A DNA stretch of 64,000 nucleotides. Source: a bacterium (GTDB taxonomy: Bacteria > Bdellovibrionota > Bdellovibrionia > Bdellovibrionales > Bdellovibrionaceae). Position numbers and translations under genes: made by a program. This document shows, in pieces, positions 26,696 to 35,375 of the stretch (the stretch's first letter is position 1; every line of letters begins with the position of its first letter). The notes below the pieces were generated by a model that was not told the DNA's origin, did not search any database, and worked only from the letters and a program-made list of their open reading frames with translations. The stretch spans positions 62,001 to 126,000 of the forward strand of contig JAIELP010000005.1 in the NCBI GenBank assembly GCA_019752925.1. The letters run 5' to 3'.

Positions 26696-27628
26696 ATGAA
26701 ATGGATACGTTCACAGGATGAGGCCATCCCTCACTTTAAATCGTCAGTATTGACTATAGGAAGCTTCGACGGAGTTCACTTAGGTCATCAAAAGCTATTA
26801 AGTACGTTAGTGAGAGTGGCGAAGGAAAATAATACAGACTCTGTAGCTCTTACATTCCGCCCACACCCCCGTGAGATACTTCGCCCAGACCAGCCTCACA
26901 ATCGCATGTTTGACCATAAAGATCAGGTTGAAATGATGGCTCAATTAGGTGTTTCTTGTCTGGTTGAAGAAAAGTTCAGTAAAGATTTTTCTCTGATGAG
27001 TGCCGATGAATTTTTAACGGGTTATGTAGAAAAAATATTTAATCCCGTTCATATAGTTGTCGGTTACGATTTTAGTTTTGGTAAATCTCGCGATGGTAAC
27101 ATTGAATCATTAACGGCATACTGTTTGAAGCGCGGCATAGGCCTTACAATAGTAGAAGCTTGTGAGTTGGGTGGCCAGATTGTTTCGTCTTCACAAATTC
27201 GCAATTTTCTTGAAGTAGGTGAGCTAGAAAAGGCTATGGAATTTTTAGGTCGTCCGTATTACTTACGAGGACCAGTGCGGGTTGGTTACAAGCGCGGGCG
27301 TGTGCTTGGGGTTCCGACCGCAAACATCAGTCCTGAAATCGTATTTGTACCGCGCAAAGGCGTGTATTTTACGTGGGCTTATCTTGGCGACAAAAAGTTT
27401 CCTTCCATTACCAACATTGGCTACAATCCTACCTTTGAAACTTCAGACTCTTACCTGAAAGTCGAAACACATATTTTTAATTTTGATCAAGATATTTACG
27501 GCGAGCATATGAAAGTTGAATTATGTAAGTTTCACCGAGATGAAATGAAATTTAACTCGATTGATGCGTTGAAGTCTCAAATTTTCAGCGACCTTCAAGT
27601 TGCAAAAAAATATTTCGGTATTATATGA
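26696..27628 (+). CDS. ribF: Bifunctional riboflavin kinase/FAD synthetase RibF
   Basis: A 310-residue cytoplasmic enzyme making FMN and FAD from riboflavin. The N-terminal nucleotidyltransferase domain shows LTIGSFDGVHLGHQKLL and the SSSQIR motif (IVSSSQIRNFL); the C-terminal kinase domain shows GRPYYLRGPVRVGYKRGRVL, GVPTANI and the metal/phosphate site near SITNIGYNPTFE. A TAAAAT box ends six bases before the ATG and the only upstream purine run (AGGGG) is one base from it, so the leader is short. It overlaps the next gene by four bases. Confidence 0.95.
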   Translation: MKWIRSQDEAIPHFKSSVLTIGSFDGVHLGHQKLLSTLVRVAKENNTDSVALTFRPHPREILRPDQPHNRMFDHKDQVEMMAQLGVSCLVEEKFSKDFSLMSADEFLTGYVEKIFNPVHIVVGYDFSFGKSRDGNIESLTAYCLKRGIGLTIVEACELGGQIVSSSQIRNFLEVGELEKAMEFLGRPYYLRGPVRVGYKRGRVLGVPTANISPEIVFVPRKGVYFTWAYLGDKKFPSITNIGYNPTFETSDSYLKVETHIFNFDQDIYGEHMKVELCKFHRDEMKFNSIDALKSQIFSDLQVAKKYFGII

Positions 27629-28389
27629 AATATAAAATTTATAATTTGCTTGATCCGCGTGAAATTGAAAAAAATAAAAATGTAAAATGTGTTAAAGAAA
27701 ATTTCGAAATTATATCTGATGGCGAAATGCCGGCGGCGGCACTCATTGCAAAAAAATATAGTGCTATTGAAATTTCAGGTGAAAAATTTAACGAATTCGA
27801 ACCTTATATTACGGCAGTTGACTGGCGCACCAGCCAGGTTTCAACTCTAGATTGCTTAATTTTACAGAATGGAAAGTATAAAGCTTATCATCTGCTTGCA
27901 GATTCTATTTTACGAATTTTAAAAAAAATGCCTGACCGGGTAAACTCACAGCGTCCAGTTATTGTTATTGGTGACATATATTTTTTATACAGTGTTGTAA
28001 CTAAGTTGGCTTTGAGTGGATTTGTAGAAATTATTGTATCCCTGACTGATGAAGAAGATGCAATGCTTAAAGTGTTTGAGCAAAGAATTAAATCTTTTGT
28101 TTTTGATTTAAATCTTAAAACAGTTTCGATTAATGATCTGACAACAACAGAGCAGGCGGGTTATCTTTTGATATCAAACTTCCGCAAGGAAGATAACAAA
28201 GATGCCTATGAGCTTTTAACCTATTTTAACTTCCTTGCTGAAGGGGCTATTTTTATGGACTGTAACTCGATAAATGACAGTTATTTAGTCGATGATGCAA
28301 GGAAAGCAGAGATCTTTGTCATCGATGAAGAGCAGGTCCTGGAAAGTAAATATGATTACTTGCTTGAAATATTAAAAAACTCACCCTAA
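27625..28389 (+). CDS. Uncharacterised protein, possibly a degenerate nucleotide-binding fold
   Basis: A 254-residue cytoplasmic protein I do not recognise. It overlaps ribF by four bases (ATGA) and ends 40 bases before pilB. The middle (RPVIVIGDIYFLYSVVTKLA, then GFVEIIVSLTDEEDAMLKVF) reads like the beta-alpha-beta start of a Rossmann fold, as in the C-terminal half of shikimate dehydrogenase, but the GxGxxG dinucleotide motif is absent (IGDIYFLYS). The last third (GYLLISNFRK, FLAEGAIFMDCNSI) fits the same fold. It has no signal peptide or membrane helix. A degenerate AroE-like protein with a pilus-related or structural role is only a guess. Confidence 0.7.
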   Translation: MKYKIYNLLDPREIEKNKNVKCVKENFEIISDGEMPAAALIAKKYSAIEISGEKFNEFEPYITAVDWRTSQVSTLDCLILQNGKYKAYHLLADSILRILKKMPDRVNSQRPVIVIGDIYFLYSVVTKLALSGFVEIIVSLTDEEDAMLKVFEQRIKSFVFDLNLKTVSINDLTTTEQAGYLLISNFRKEDNKDAYELLTYFNFLAEGAIFMDCNSINDSYLVDDARKAEIFVIDEEQVLESKYDYLLEILKNSP

Positions 28390-28395
28390 GTCCAG

Positions 28396-28423
28396 TTACA
28401 AAAAACGTCACACTTATTAAAAT
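28396..28423 (+). promoter_or_regulatory. Candidate promoter of the pilB operon, possibly leaderless
   Basis: TTACAA and TAAAAT lie 16 bases apart in the 40-base gap before pilB. The -10 box ends six bases before the ATG and no Shine-Dalgarno sequence is present, so a leaderless transcript is predicted. Confidence 0.45.
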
Positions 28424-28429
28424 AATCAC

Positions 28430-30130
28430 ATGTTGCCGAATAAGTTGGGTGAAATTTTAGTTAAGCAAGGAATGTTGCGTCCGGATCAACTTCAAGCTGC
28501 GTTAACAGAAACTCAACGTACTAAAGGCCGACTTGGCCCAACACTTATTGCCGCCGGTATTCTTAAAGATAATCAAATATTACGCGCACTTGAAAAACAA
28601 TATGCTTTGCCTGGCGTTGACGTTTCCCAATTCGAAATTGATCAATCCGTTACAACCCTTGTCAGTCGCGAGTTCTGTGATAAACATTGTGTTGTTCCCC
28701 TATCAAAAGCTGGAACAACACTTGTTGTTGCCTTTTCAGATCCTAGTAATTTGCAAGTACGCGATGACTTGCGCTATTTAAGTAAATGTAAAATTCAGCC
28801 TGTAGTCGCAACTGAATCGACGATTATGCAGGCTATTGCAAAATACTATTCTATCTCTACAGATGAGCTGATTTCTAAGGGTGACGCAGCAGAAGCCGAA
28901 ATTCAGCTAAGTACAAAAACATCTACTGTTGAGGTGGGTGGCTCAGCCGCTGACGACGCGCCGGTAGTTAAATTCGTGAACGGAATTTTGCTGGAGTCAA
29001 TTCGCCGCAGAGCTTCTGATATCCATTTTGAAATTTATGAAAAAAAATACCGCGTAAGATTCCGTATCGATGGTAACTTGGTTGAAGCAGCATCGCCGCC
29101 AATCACTTCGGGTGCCGCGATCAGTTCACGTATTAAAATCATGTCCAAAATGGACATTGCCGAGAAACGCCGTCCGCAGGATGGTCGTTTAAAAATCGTT
29201 CTAAATAAAGAAAATCGCGAAATGGATTTTCGTGTGAGCTCTGTGCCGACAATGTGGGGCGAAAAAATCGTTATGCGTCTTCTTGATAAATCTAATCTTC
29301 AGCTTGATATGACAAAGCTTGGTTTTGAAGAAGAAGATCTTAAATTGTTTAAAGATTGTATTAATTTGCCTCAGGGAATGGTGTTGATTACAGGGCCTAC
29401 GGGTTCGGGTAAAACGACAACAATTTATTCTGCATTATCTGAACTAAATAAAATTGATGTGAATATCAGTACGGCTGAAGATCCTATCGAGTTCAACCTT
29501 GAAGGTATCAATCAGGTACAGATGAATTCCGATATTGATCTGACCTTCTCCAATGCTCTTCGTGCTTTCTTACGTCAAGATCCCGATGTTATTATGGTGG
29601 GGGAGATACGTGACTTAGAAACAGCCGAGATTGCTTTTAAAGCGGCCTCAACAGGTCACATGGTTGTAAGTACTCTGCATACTAACGATGCTCCGACAAC
29701 TATTACACGCTTAACTGAAATGGGAGTTCCTTCATACCTCATCACTTCAACTTTAAATTTGGTTGTAGCTCAGCGTCTTGTTGGGCGTATGTGTGAATCA
29801 TGTAAAGAACCTGTAAAAGTACCTGATGATATACTTTTAAAATTAGGTGTAGCTCACGAAGAGTTACATAAATTTAATGTTCACAAAGCCAAAGGTTGTA
29901 ATGCCTGTAATAACACCGGGATAAGAGGTCGACTGGCTATTTACGAGCTTATGCCTATTAATGAACAGATTAAGGACGCTATTCTGAGAAATGCCAGCAG
30001 TAATGAGCTTCGTAACATTTGTCGTACGATTGGCGTGCGCACATTGAGACGTAGTGCTTTATTAAAATTAGCTCGCGGACAAACATCAATTGAAGAAGTA
30101 ATCAATGCATCAGTAAGGGACGACGTATGA
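28430..30130 (+). CDS. pilB: Type IV pilus extension ATPase PilB
   Basis: A 566-residue hexameric ATPase powering pilus assembly. The N-terminal MshEN/GspE-II domain (LGEILVKQGMLRPDQLQAAL) is followed by the N2 and catalytic domains: Walker A ITGPTGSGKTTTI, Asp box around DPIEFNLEGINQVQ, Walker B DPDVIMVGEIRDLETAEIA and His box STLHTNDAPTT. A zinc-binding region CESCK...CNACNNTG lies between them and the end. All catalytic elements are intact. The following pilT-like gene overlaps by four bases. It should act with PilC (encoded two genes on) in the inner membrane. Confidence 0.96.
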   Translation: MLPNKLGEILVKQGMLRPDQLQAALTETQRTKGRLGPTLIAAGILKDNQILRALEKQYALPGVDVSQFEIDQSVTTLVSREFCDKHCVVPLSKAGTTLVVAFSDPSNLQVRDDLRYLSKCKIQPVVATESTIMQAIAKYYSISTDELISKGDAAEAEIQLSTKTSTVEVGGSAADDAPVVKFVNGILLESIRRRASDIHFEIYEKKYRVRFRIDGNLVEAASPPITSGAAISSRIKIMSKMDIAEKRRPQDGRLKIVLNKENREMDFRVSSVPTMWGEKIVMRLLDKSNLQLDMTKLGFEEEDLKLFKDCINLPQGMVLITGPTGSGKTTTIYSALSELNKIDVNISTAEDPIEFNLEGINQVQMNSDIDLTFSNALRAFLRQDPDVIMVGEIRDLETAEIAFKAASTGHMVVSTLHTNDAPTTITRLTEMGVPSYLITSTLNLVVAQRLVGRMCESCKEPVKVPDDILLKLGVAHEELHKFNVHKAKGCNACNNTGIRGRLAIYELMPINEQIKDAILRNASSNELRNICRTIGVRTLRRSALLKLARGQTSIEEVINASVRDDV

Positions 30131-31146
30131 TAGAAAACCTGTTAGAAATGTCGGTTTTTAAAAATGGTCATGAGATTTCTTTTATTCTCGGTCATAGAGT
30201 TTTGTCAAAATCGGGACGAGACTGGAATGAAGTTAAGGGTGAACCACTTTCGGTCAATGAATGGGAAGATTTAAAAGATCTTTGTCTTCTTGGTAATGAA
30301 AAAGTACAACTTGAAACCAAGGGTTATGTAGTCGGAGTTTACGAATCTAAAAAGTATAAATGGAAATTTTCATTCATAGAGCGCAAAGACTGCTTTAGGG
30401 CTCACCTGAGTTTGGTTAAAACTCAGGAAGAAACTTTATCGCAAATAGAAAACCCTTTATTTTGGGATACAGTTAAAAAAGAAAAAGGTCTTTTTATTGT
30501 AGCTGGCGAAAGACGTCAGGGAAAAACAGCGTTATTGCACGAGATTATAACGAATGACCAAAAACATAAGTTGTCGCTTGTCGGTATACACTCCGCTGTT
30601 CAAAACCAGAGCTGGGGAGAAATAGATTTAGTTGTGCAACTCGGCATCGATACTTTAGAATTGGATTTTAATCATATTTTGTACGAAGGTGTGGAAAGAA
30701 TTATTGTCGACACCAATTCAATTAAAAACTGGAAAAAATGGATTGAAATTGCAGAACAGGGACAATGTGTAATTTTGACGATAAGTTCAAACTCAGTTAA
30801 AACTATTCTGAATAAACTCACTTCTGAGCTAGACGCAAGCACTGCACTTAGATTATTTAATGTTTTAAATGGAATAGTTGTGCAGAAATTAGTTGGGCCA
30901 ACTTATCATCCCTGCAGCGAAATATTAATTATTAAAGAAAATCAGAAAAATGTTTTTAGCGAGTACCTTCAAAATAAAAACATTTCAGCAATAAATCTAG
31001 GACAGGAATTTAAAGAATCCTATCAGTCGTTGAATCAGGCTATTATCCAGAAACTTATTCGTCGAAAAATCGATGTGCAAGCGGCCTTCGACTCCTCTGA
31101 TGACCCTGAATCATTAGATGCCAATCTTAAGAAAATGGGGCTTTGA
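30127..31146 (+). CDS. PilT-like protein with degenerate ATPase motifs
   Basis: A 339-residue protein between pilB and pilC, where a retraction ATPase gene (pilT) is often found. The C-terminal half follows the PilT pattern, and Walker A is present as G127-ERRQ-G132-KT. The Walker B equivalent is RIIVDTNSIKNW, without the GE/RD residues seen in PilB (VGEIRD), and the His-box equivalent ILTISSNSVKTI has no His. ATP hydrolysis is therefore doubtful. It may act as a regulator or structural subunit beside PilB. B. bacteriovorus has a pilT gene in this position and a second copy elsewhere, as I recall; I cannot check this. No normal PilT is seen in this window. Confidence 0.75.
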   Translation: MIENLLEMSVFKNGHEISFILGHRVLSKSGRDWNEVKGEPLSVNEWEDLKDLCLLGNEKVQLETKGYVVGVYESKKYKWKFSFIERKDCFRAHLSLVKTQEETLSQIENPLFWDTVKKEKGLFIVAGERRQGKTALLHEIITNDQKHKLSLVGIHSAVQNQSWGEIDLVVQLGIDTLELDFNHILYEGVERIIVDTNSIKNWKKWIEIAEQGQCVILTISSNSVKTILNKLTSELDASTALRLFNVLNGIVVQKLVGPTYHPCSEILIIKENQKNVFSEYLQNKNISAINLGQEFKESYQSLNQAIIQKLIRRKIDVQAAFDSSDDPESLDANLKKMGL

Positions 31147-31149
31147 TAA

Positions 31150-32379
31150 ATGGCTAATTTTATATATCAGGCTAGAACCATTACAGGAAGCTTAGCAAAA
31201 GGAAAAGTCGAAGCCCGAGATGAAGCTGATGCGCGCATTAAATTGCGTGCTAAGCAATTAATTGTTGTTAAACTGACTGTTGCTACGGCTGATCAGATGA
31301 AGGGAGGCGAGTTTGAAGAAGCCATTAAAAAACTTATGGCTCCTAAGGTTGACACTAAAGAACTTAAAATTTTTACTCGCCAATTTTCTACATTAATTAA
31401 TTCAGGTATTCCTATTGCGGACGCACTTAAAATTCTTTCTGAGGGACAAAGTAGTCGTTTACTTAAAGAAACATTGATACAAATTCGAGCTTCCATCGAT
31501 ATGGGACGTAGACTTTCTGATTCGATGATTATTCATGAGCGTGTATTTGATAGATTATATTGTAATATGATTCAAGCCGGTGAAGAAGCCGGTATTATCG
31601 ATACAATTTTATTACGACTTTCAACCTATATCGAGAAAAATGAAAAAATTAAAAGCCAGGTAAAAGGTGCGCTTGTGATGCCACTATTAATTATGATAGT
31701 AGCGTTCATCGTTATTACTGGTATCATTGTGTTTATTATTCCAAAATTCCAGGAGTTTTACGCAGGTTCCGGAAAGGCGTTGCCTTTATTAACTCAGTTG
31801 ATTATTGATTTATCGAATACCTTGCGTGCTAAATGGTTTGTTTACATCTCGGTACTAGTTGGAGTTATTGGAGCGGTTACATATTATATCAATACACCTG
31901 AGGGTAAGAAAAACCTTGATATTACATTAATCAATGCTCCGGTTATAGGTGATGTGGTTCAAAAATCCAGCGTGGCGCGTATGACACGTACTTTGTCGAC
32001 ATTATTGTCTTCGGGTATCGGTTTAATTGAAGCGATTGAAATCGCATCCAGAACGGCAGGAAATTATGTTATCGAAAAAGCCTTGGCCGATTGTAAAGAG
32101 GCTGTGACTGTAGGTAAACCTTTCCATGTTCCTCTATCAAGACAAAAAGAAATACCCATGATGGTTTCGCAGATGGTTGGTATCGGTGAGCAGTCTGGTT
32201 CTTTGGATATTATGTTAGGTAAAATTGCTGATTTCTATGAGGAAGAAGTTGAAACAGCAGTTAAAGCCATGACATCTTTAATTGAACCTTTAATGATGGT
32301 TTTCCTTGGTGGTCTTATAGCGATTATTCTAGTTGCCATGTATCTGCCGATCTTCAGTCTTGGTGATACAATTGGATAG
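31150..32379 (+). CDS. pilC: Type IV pilus inner-membrane platform protein PilC
   Basis: A 409-residue polytopic protein of the GspF/PilC family. It has two T2SSF repeats: first about residues 75-195 (LKIFTRQFSTLINSGIPIAD), second from about residue 275 (SSVARMTRTLSTLLSSGIGL), each followed by membrane helices (MPLLIMIVAFIVITGIIVFI and the C-terminal LIEPLMMVFLGGLIAIILVA). The N-terminal part (YQARTITGSLAKGKVEARDE) is typical of PilC. It couples PilB to pilin polymerisation and starts three bases after the pilT-like gene. Confidence 0.95.
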   Translation: MANFIYQARTITGSLAKGKVEARDEADARIKLRAKQLIVVKLTVATADQMKGGEFEEAIKKLMAPKVDTKELKIFTRQFSTLINSGIPIADALKILSEGQSSRLLKETLIQIRASIDMGRRLSDSMIIHERVFDRLYCNMIQAGEEAGIIDTILLRLSTYIEKNEKIKSQVKGALVMPLLIMIVAFIVITGIIVFIIPKFQEFYAGSGKALPLLTQLIIDLSNTLRAKWFVYISVLVGVIGAVTYYINTPEGKKNLDITLINAPVIGDVVQKSSVARMTRTLSTLLSSGIGLIEAIEIASRTAGNYVIEKALADCKEAVTVGKPFHVPLSRQKEIPMMVSQMVGIGEQSGSLDIMLGKIADFYEEEVETAVKAMTSLIEPLMMVFLGGLIAIILVAMYLPIFSLGDTIG

Positions 32380-32388
32380 GGAGTAGAA

Positions 32389-33948
32389 TTGACTCAAACG
32401 ATGGGGTTTAACTTTTTAGGTAACGCTTATGCAAGACGTATTATACGTATTGTAACGCTGTTTATTTATTTTGTTATATTTCAGTCGTTGATCTTGTTGC
32501 AAAAACCATTTTTACAGTTTGATTTCATCATTGTATTTTATATGGCTTTTGGCGGTTTGTTTGCGCATCATCTGTTTTACCAATTTTTCCGACCTGAAAA
32601 CCTGCATAAAAAAAGTGGAGTATTTTCATACCTTTTTGACTTTCTTATTTTAATACTTTTTATGAAGTATTTCCCGTATTTGTCGAGTTTCATATTAGTG
32701 TTACAGCTTTTCTTGTTATTTGTGGCCAGCTTTGATCTGGATTTTTTTGAGCTTTCGCTACTTGGTTTTATAGCATCTCTAGGCGCTTCAGTTATTAATC
32801 TTTCGACGCATCAGTCAGGCTCTATTCAAAGTATACTTTCACTTACTTTATTTAATCTTTCTTATTTATCTGTGATAATAGTATCGCGACAGTTGCGGGC
32901 TGAATTTTTTAGTTTACAGACCGATCTTACGCAAACTCGTAAAAAATGGAAATCTCAGGAAGAATTTTCAAAAACTCTAATCGAAAAAATTCCTTTCGGA
33001 TTAGCCGTTTTAAATAACAGAGATTTTGTGTTGCAGAACTCTCAGTTAAAAGAAAAATTGAAGTTGTCTGCAAATCGCGTAAACGAGCTGATTGATATTT
33101 ACAGAATGCGCCAAAACAGTAAAAACTCAGATATTTCTCATTTAAATGATTTGTCAGAAAAAAGAATTTTCAGCTTTGATCAAACCCCGTACTTTGATGA
33201 AGAGATTAATGAAAACTTGGATATCTATCTTATCCGCGATGTAACTGAAGTTCGTGCTCTGGAAAATCAGTTGAAGCAAAGTGAAAAATTGGCAGCAGTT
33301 GGAACCTTGGCTGCCGGCATTGCTCACGAAATCCGTAACCCTCTTGCAGGAATTAGCGGAAGTATACAGATGTTGTCGCAAGATTCTTCTGATCCGACTC
33401 AGAGAAAATTAATGGATATAGTGTTGCGTGAAATTGACCGTTTAAATTTACTTATTACTGAATTTTTGGACTATGCTAAGCCTGAAAAAGCTCCGGATAC
33501 GGTTATTAACTTGGCTCAGGTGCTTGAAGAAGTTGTAGCAAATACTCGACGTCATCCTGATGTTTCTGAAAACTTTAAATGGACCGTAGATCTTAAGCCG
33601 GCCAATATTCTGGGTTTTCCTGAAAAACTGAAGCAGTCGTTTTTAAATATTATTATCAATGCTATCCAGGCTATGAAAAATGTAAGCTCTCCGAGTTTGG
33701 AGATTATACTTTCTTCTGATGACAAATACGCAATCTTGCAAATTAAAGACAGCGGTTCCGGTATGACGGAGGAAACCAAGAAAAAGATGTTTGAGCCATT
33801 CCATACCACAAAGCCTAAAGGTACTGGTCTTGGTTTGGCGATTACCCATAAGCTTTTAGAAACACACAGAGCTGAGATTGAAGTTAAAACAGCTTTAAAT
33901 GTTGGAACTGAATTTATAATTAAAATTCCCTTAGCGAAGGGTCTATAA
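32389..33948 (+). CDS. pilS: Sensor histidine kinase PilS
   Basis: A 519-residue kinase with about six N-terminal membrane helices (residues 15-170, for example IVTLFIYFVIFQSLILLQ), a PAS-like linker region, and a kinase core: AAGIAHEIRNPLAGISGSIQ (phospho-His), NIIINAIQAMKN (N box) and GTGLGLAITHKLLETH (G2 box). The architecture and its place before pilR match PilS, which in Pseudomonas and Myxococcus controls pilin expression. A GGAG sequence five bases upstream supports the TTG start. There is a ten-base gap to pilR. Confidence 0.9.
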   Translation: MTQTMGFNFLGNAYARRIIRIVTLFIYFVIFQSLILLQKPFLQFDFIIVFYMAFGGLFAHHLFYQFFRPENLHKKSGVFSYLFDFLILILFMKYFPYLSSFILVLQLFLLFVASFDLDFFELSLLGFIASLGASVINLSTHQSGSIQSILSLTLFNLSYLSVIIVSRQLRAEFFSLQTDLTQTRKKWKSQEEFSKTLIEKIPFGLAVLNNRDFVLQNSQLKEKLKLSANRVNELIDIYRMRQNSKNSDISHLNDLSEKRIFSFDQTPYFDEEINENLDIYLIRDVTEVRALENQLKQSEKLAAVGTLAAGIAHEIRNPLAGISGSIQMLSQDSSDPTQRKLMDIVLREIDRLNLLITEFLDYAKPEKAPDTVINLAQVLEEVVANTRRHPDVSENFKWTVDLKPANILGFPEKLKQSFLNIIINAIQAMKNVSSPSLEIILSSDDKYAILQIKDSGSGMTEETKKKMFEPFHTTKPKGTGLGLAITHKLLETHRAEIEVKTALNVGTEFIIKIPLAKGL

Positions 33949-33957
33949 GGAGCACAT

Positions 33958-35364
33958 ATGAAGTCACGCATTTTGGTGGTAGACGATGAAGAATCGATCC
34001 GCGAGTTTTTAGAGATCATGCTGAAAAAAGAAAATTATGAAGTTACTACTGCCGAAGACGGTCTGCGTGCTAAAGAAATTCTGTCAAAAAAATCATTTGA
34101 TATGGTTATTTCTGACATGCAAATGCCGAATATGACGGGTATTGAGCTTTTGAAGTATGTAAAAGAAAGCTATCCCGATATCGTATTTATGATGATTACA
34201 GCTTTTGGCACAACAGAAACTGCTGTAGACGCAATGAAGATGGGTGCTTACGACTACGTGACGAAGCCATTTAAAATCGATGAAGTAAGACTTAATATTG
34301 CGAATGCGTTAAGATCCAAAAATCTGGAAACAGAAGTACGTGTGCTTAAAAAAGAAATGGTCAAAGAGTATTCTTTCCAGAACATGGTGGGTAACTCACC
34401 GGCTATGCACGCAGTATTTGATCTGGTCAAAAGAGTTTCTCAGGCTCCGACAAATATTTTAGTAACTGGTGAATCCGGAACAGGTAAAGAGGTTGTTGCT
34501 AAAGCCATTCACTACAACGGCCCTTTAAAAGACAGACCTTTTGTGACTATTAACTGTGGTGCTATTCCTGAAAACTTAATGGAATCGGAAATGTTTGGTC
34601 ATAAAAAAGGTTCATTTACTGGTACGATTGTAGATAAAGCCGGTTTATTTGAAGTTGCTGACGGTGGTACATTATTCCTAGATGAGGTAGGTGAGTTACC
34701 TATGTCAATTCAGGTTAAGTTACTTCGTGCTATTCAAGAAAGAATTATCCGCAGAGTAGGTGCTACGGATGATATGAAAGTAGATGTACGTATTATCGCT
34801 GCAACCAATCGTAACCTAGAAGACATGGTTGCAAAAGGCAGTTTCCGTCAGGATTTATTTTACCGTTTGAATGTAATCGGTATAAGAACACCGGCGTTAA
34901 GAGAAAGAGCTGAAGATATTCCTCTTTTAGCGAATCACTTTCTGAAAAAATATAATGAAAAGCTGAATAAAGCTATTGCGGGCATTTCAACTGAGGCTAT
35001 GGAAATTTTAAAAGGATATAATTACCCGGGCAATGTGCGTGAACTTGAAAATATGATTGAAAGAACAGTGGCTCTTGAGGCCGGTTCGACAGTATTACCT
35101 GAATCTTTACCACCGATTGTCAATACAACTTCAGGCCGTAAAATGGCTTCCAGTAATGAAATCGAGATGGGAGATAACGGTCTTGATTTAGATAAAGTAA
35201 TGGGTCAGATCGAAAAAGAACTTTTGATTAAAGCCATTCATGCTGCAGGCGGAGTTAAAAAGAAAGCGGCCAAGTTATTACATATTTCATTCAGATCCAT
35301 GCGCTACAGAATTGAAAAATATAATCTCGGTGTTGTGGGTGATGACGAGCTCGATGACGAATAG
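33958..35364 (+). CDS. pilR: Sigma-54-dependent response regulator PilR
   Basis: A 468-residue NtrC-type regulator: receiver domain (FDMVISDMQMPNMTG), AAA+ domain (Walker A GESGTGKEVVAKAI, Walker B GGTLFLDEVGEL) and a Fis-type helix-turn-helix (GVKKKAAKLLHISFRSMRYR). The sigma-54 contact loop, normally GAFTGA, reads GSFTGT here (HKKGSFTGTIVDKAG): the Phe and Thr that touch sigma-54 are kept, but two Ala positions differ. Ribosome-binding site GGAG is clear. It is the partner of the PilS-type kinase and probably controls pilin genes located elsewhere. Confidence 0.93.
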   Translation: MKSRILVVDDEESIREFLEIMLKKENYEVTTAEDGLRAKEILSKKSFDMVISDMQMPNMTGIELLKYVKESYPDIVFMMITAFGTTETAVDAMKMGAYDYVTKPFKIDEVRLNIANALRSKNLETEVRVLKKEMVKEYSFQNMVGNSPAMHAVFDLVKRVSQAPTNILVTGESGTGKEVVAKAIHYNGPLKDRPFVTINCGAIPENLMESEMFGHKKGSFTGTIVDKAGLFEVADGGTLFLDEVGELPMSIQVKLLRAIQERIIRRVGATDDMKVDVRIIAATNRNLEDMVAKGSFRQDLFYRLNVIGIRTPALRERAEDIPLLANHFLKKYNEKLNKAIAGISTEAMEILKGYNYPGNVRELENMIERTVALEAGSTVLPESLPPIVNTTSGRKMASSNEIEMGDNGLDLDKVMGQIEKELLIKAIHAAGGVKKKAAKLLHISFRSMRYRIEKYNLGVVGDDELDDE

Positions 35365-35375
35365 AAAGTTGATAA

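Noticed and set aside
33552-34019. Minus-strand 155-residue ORF across pilS/pilR
   Set aside because: Shadow of the two well-supported plus-strand genes.
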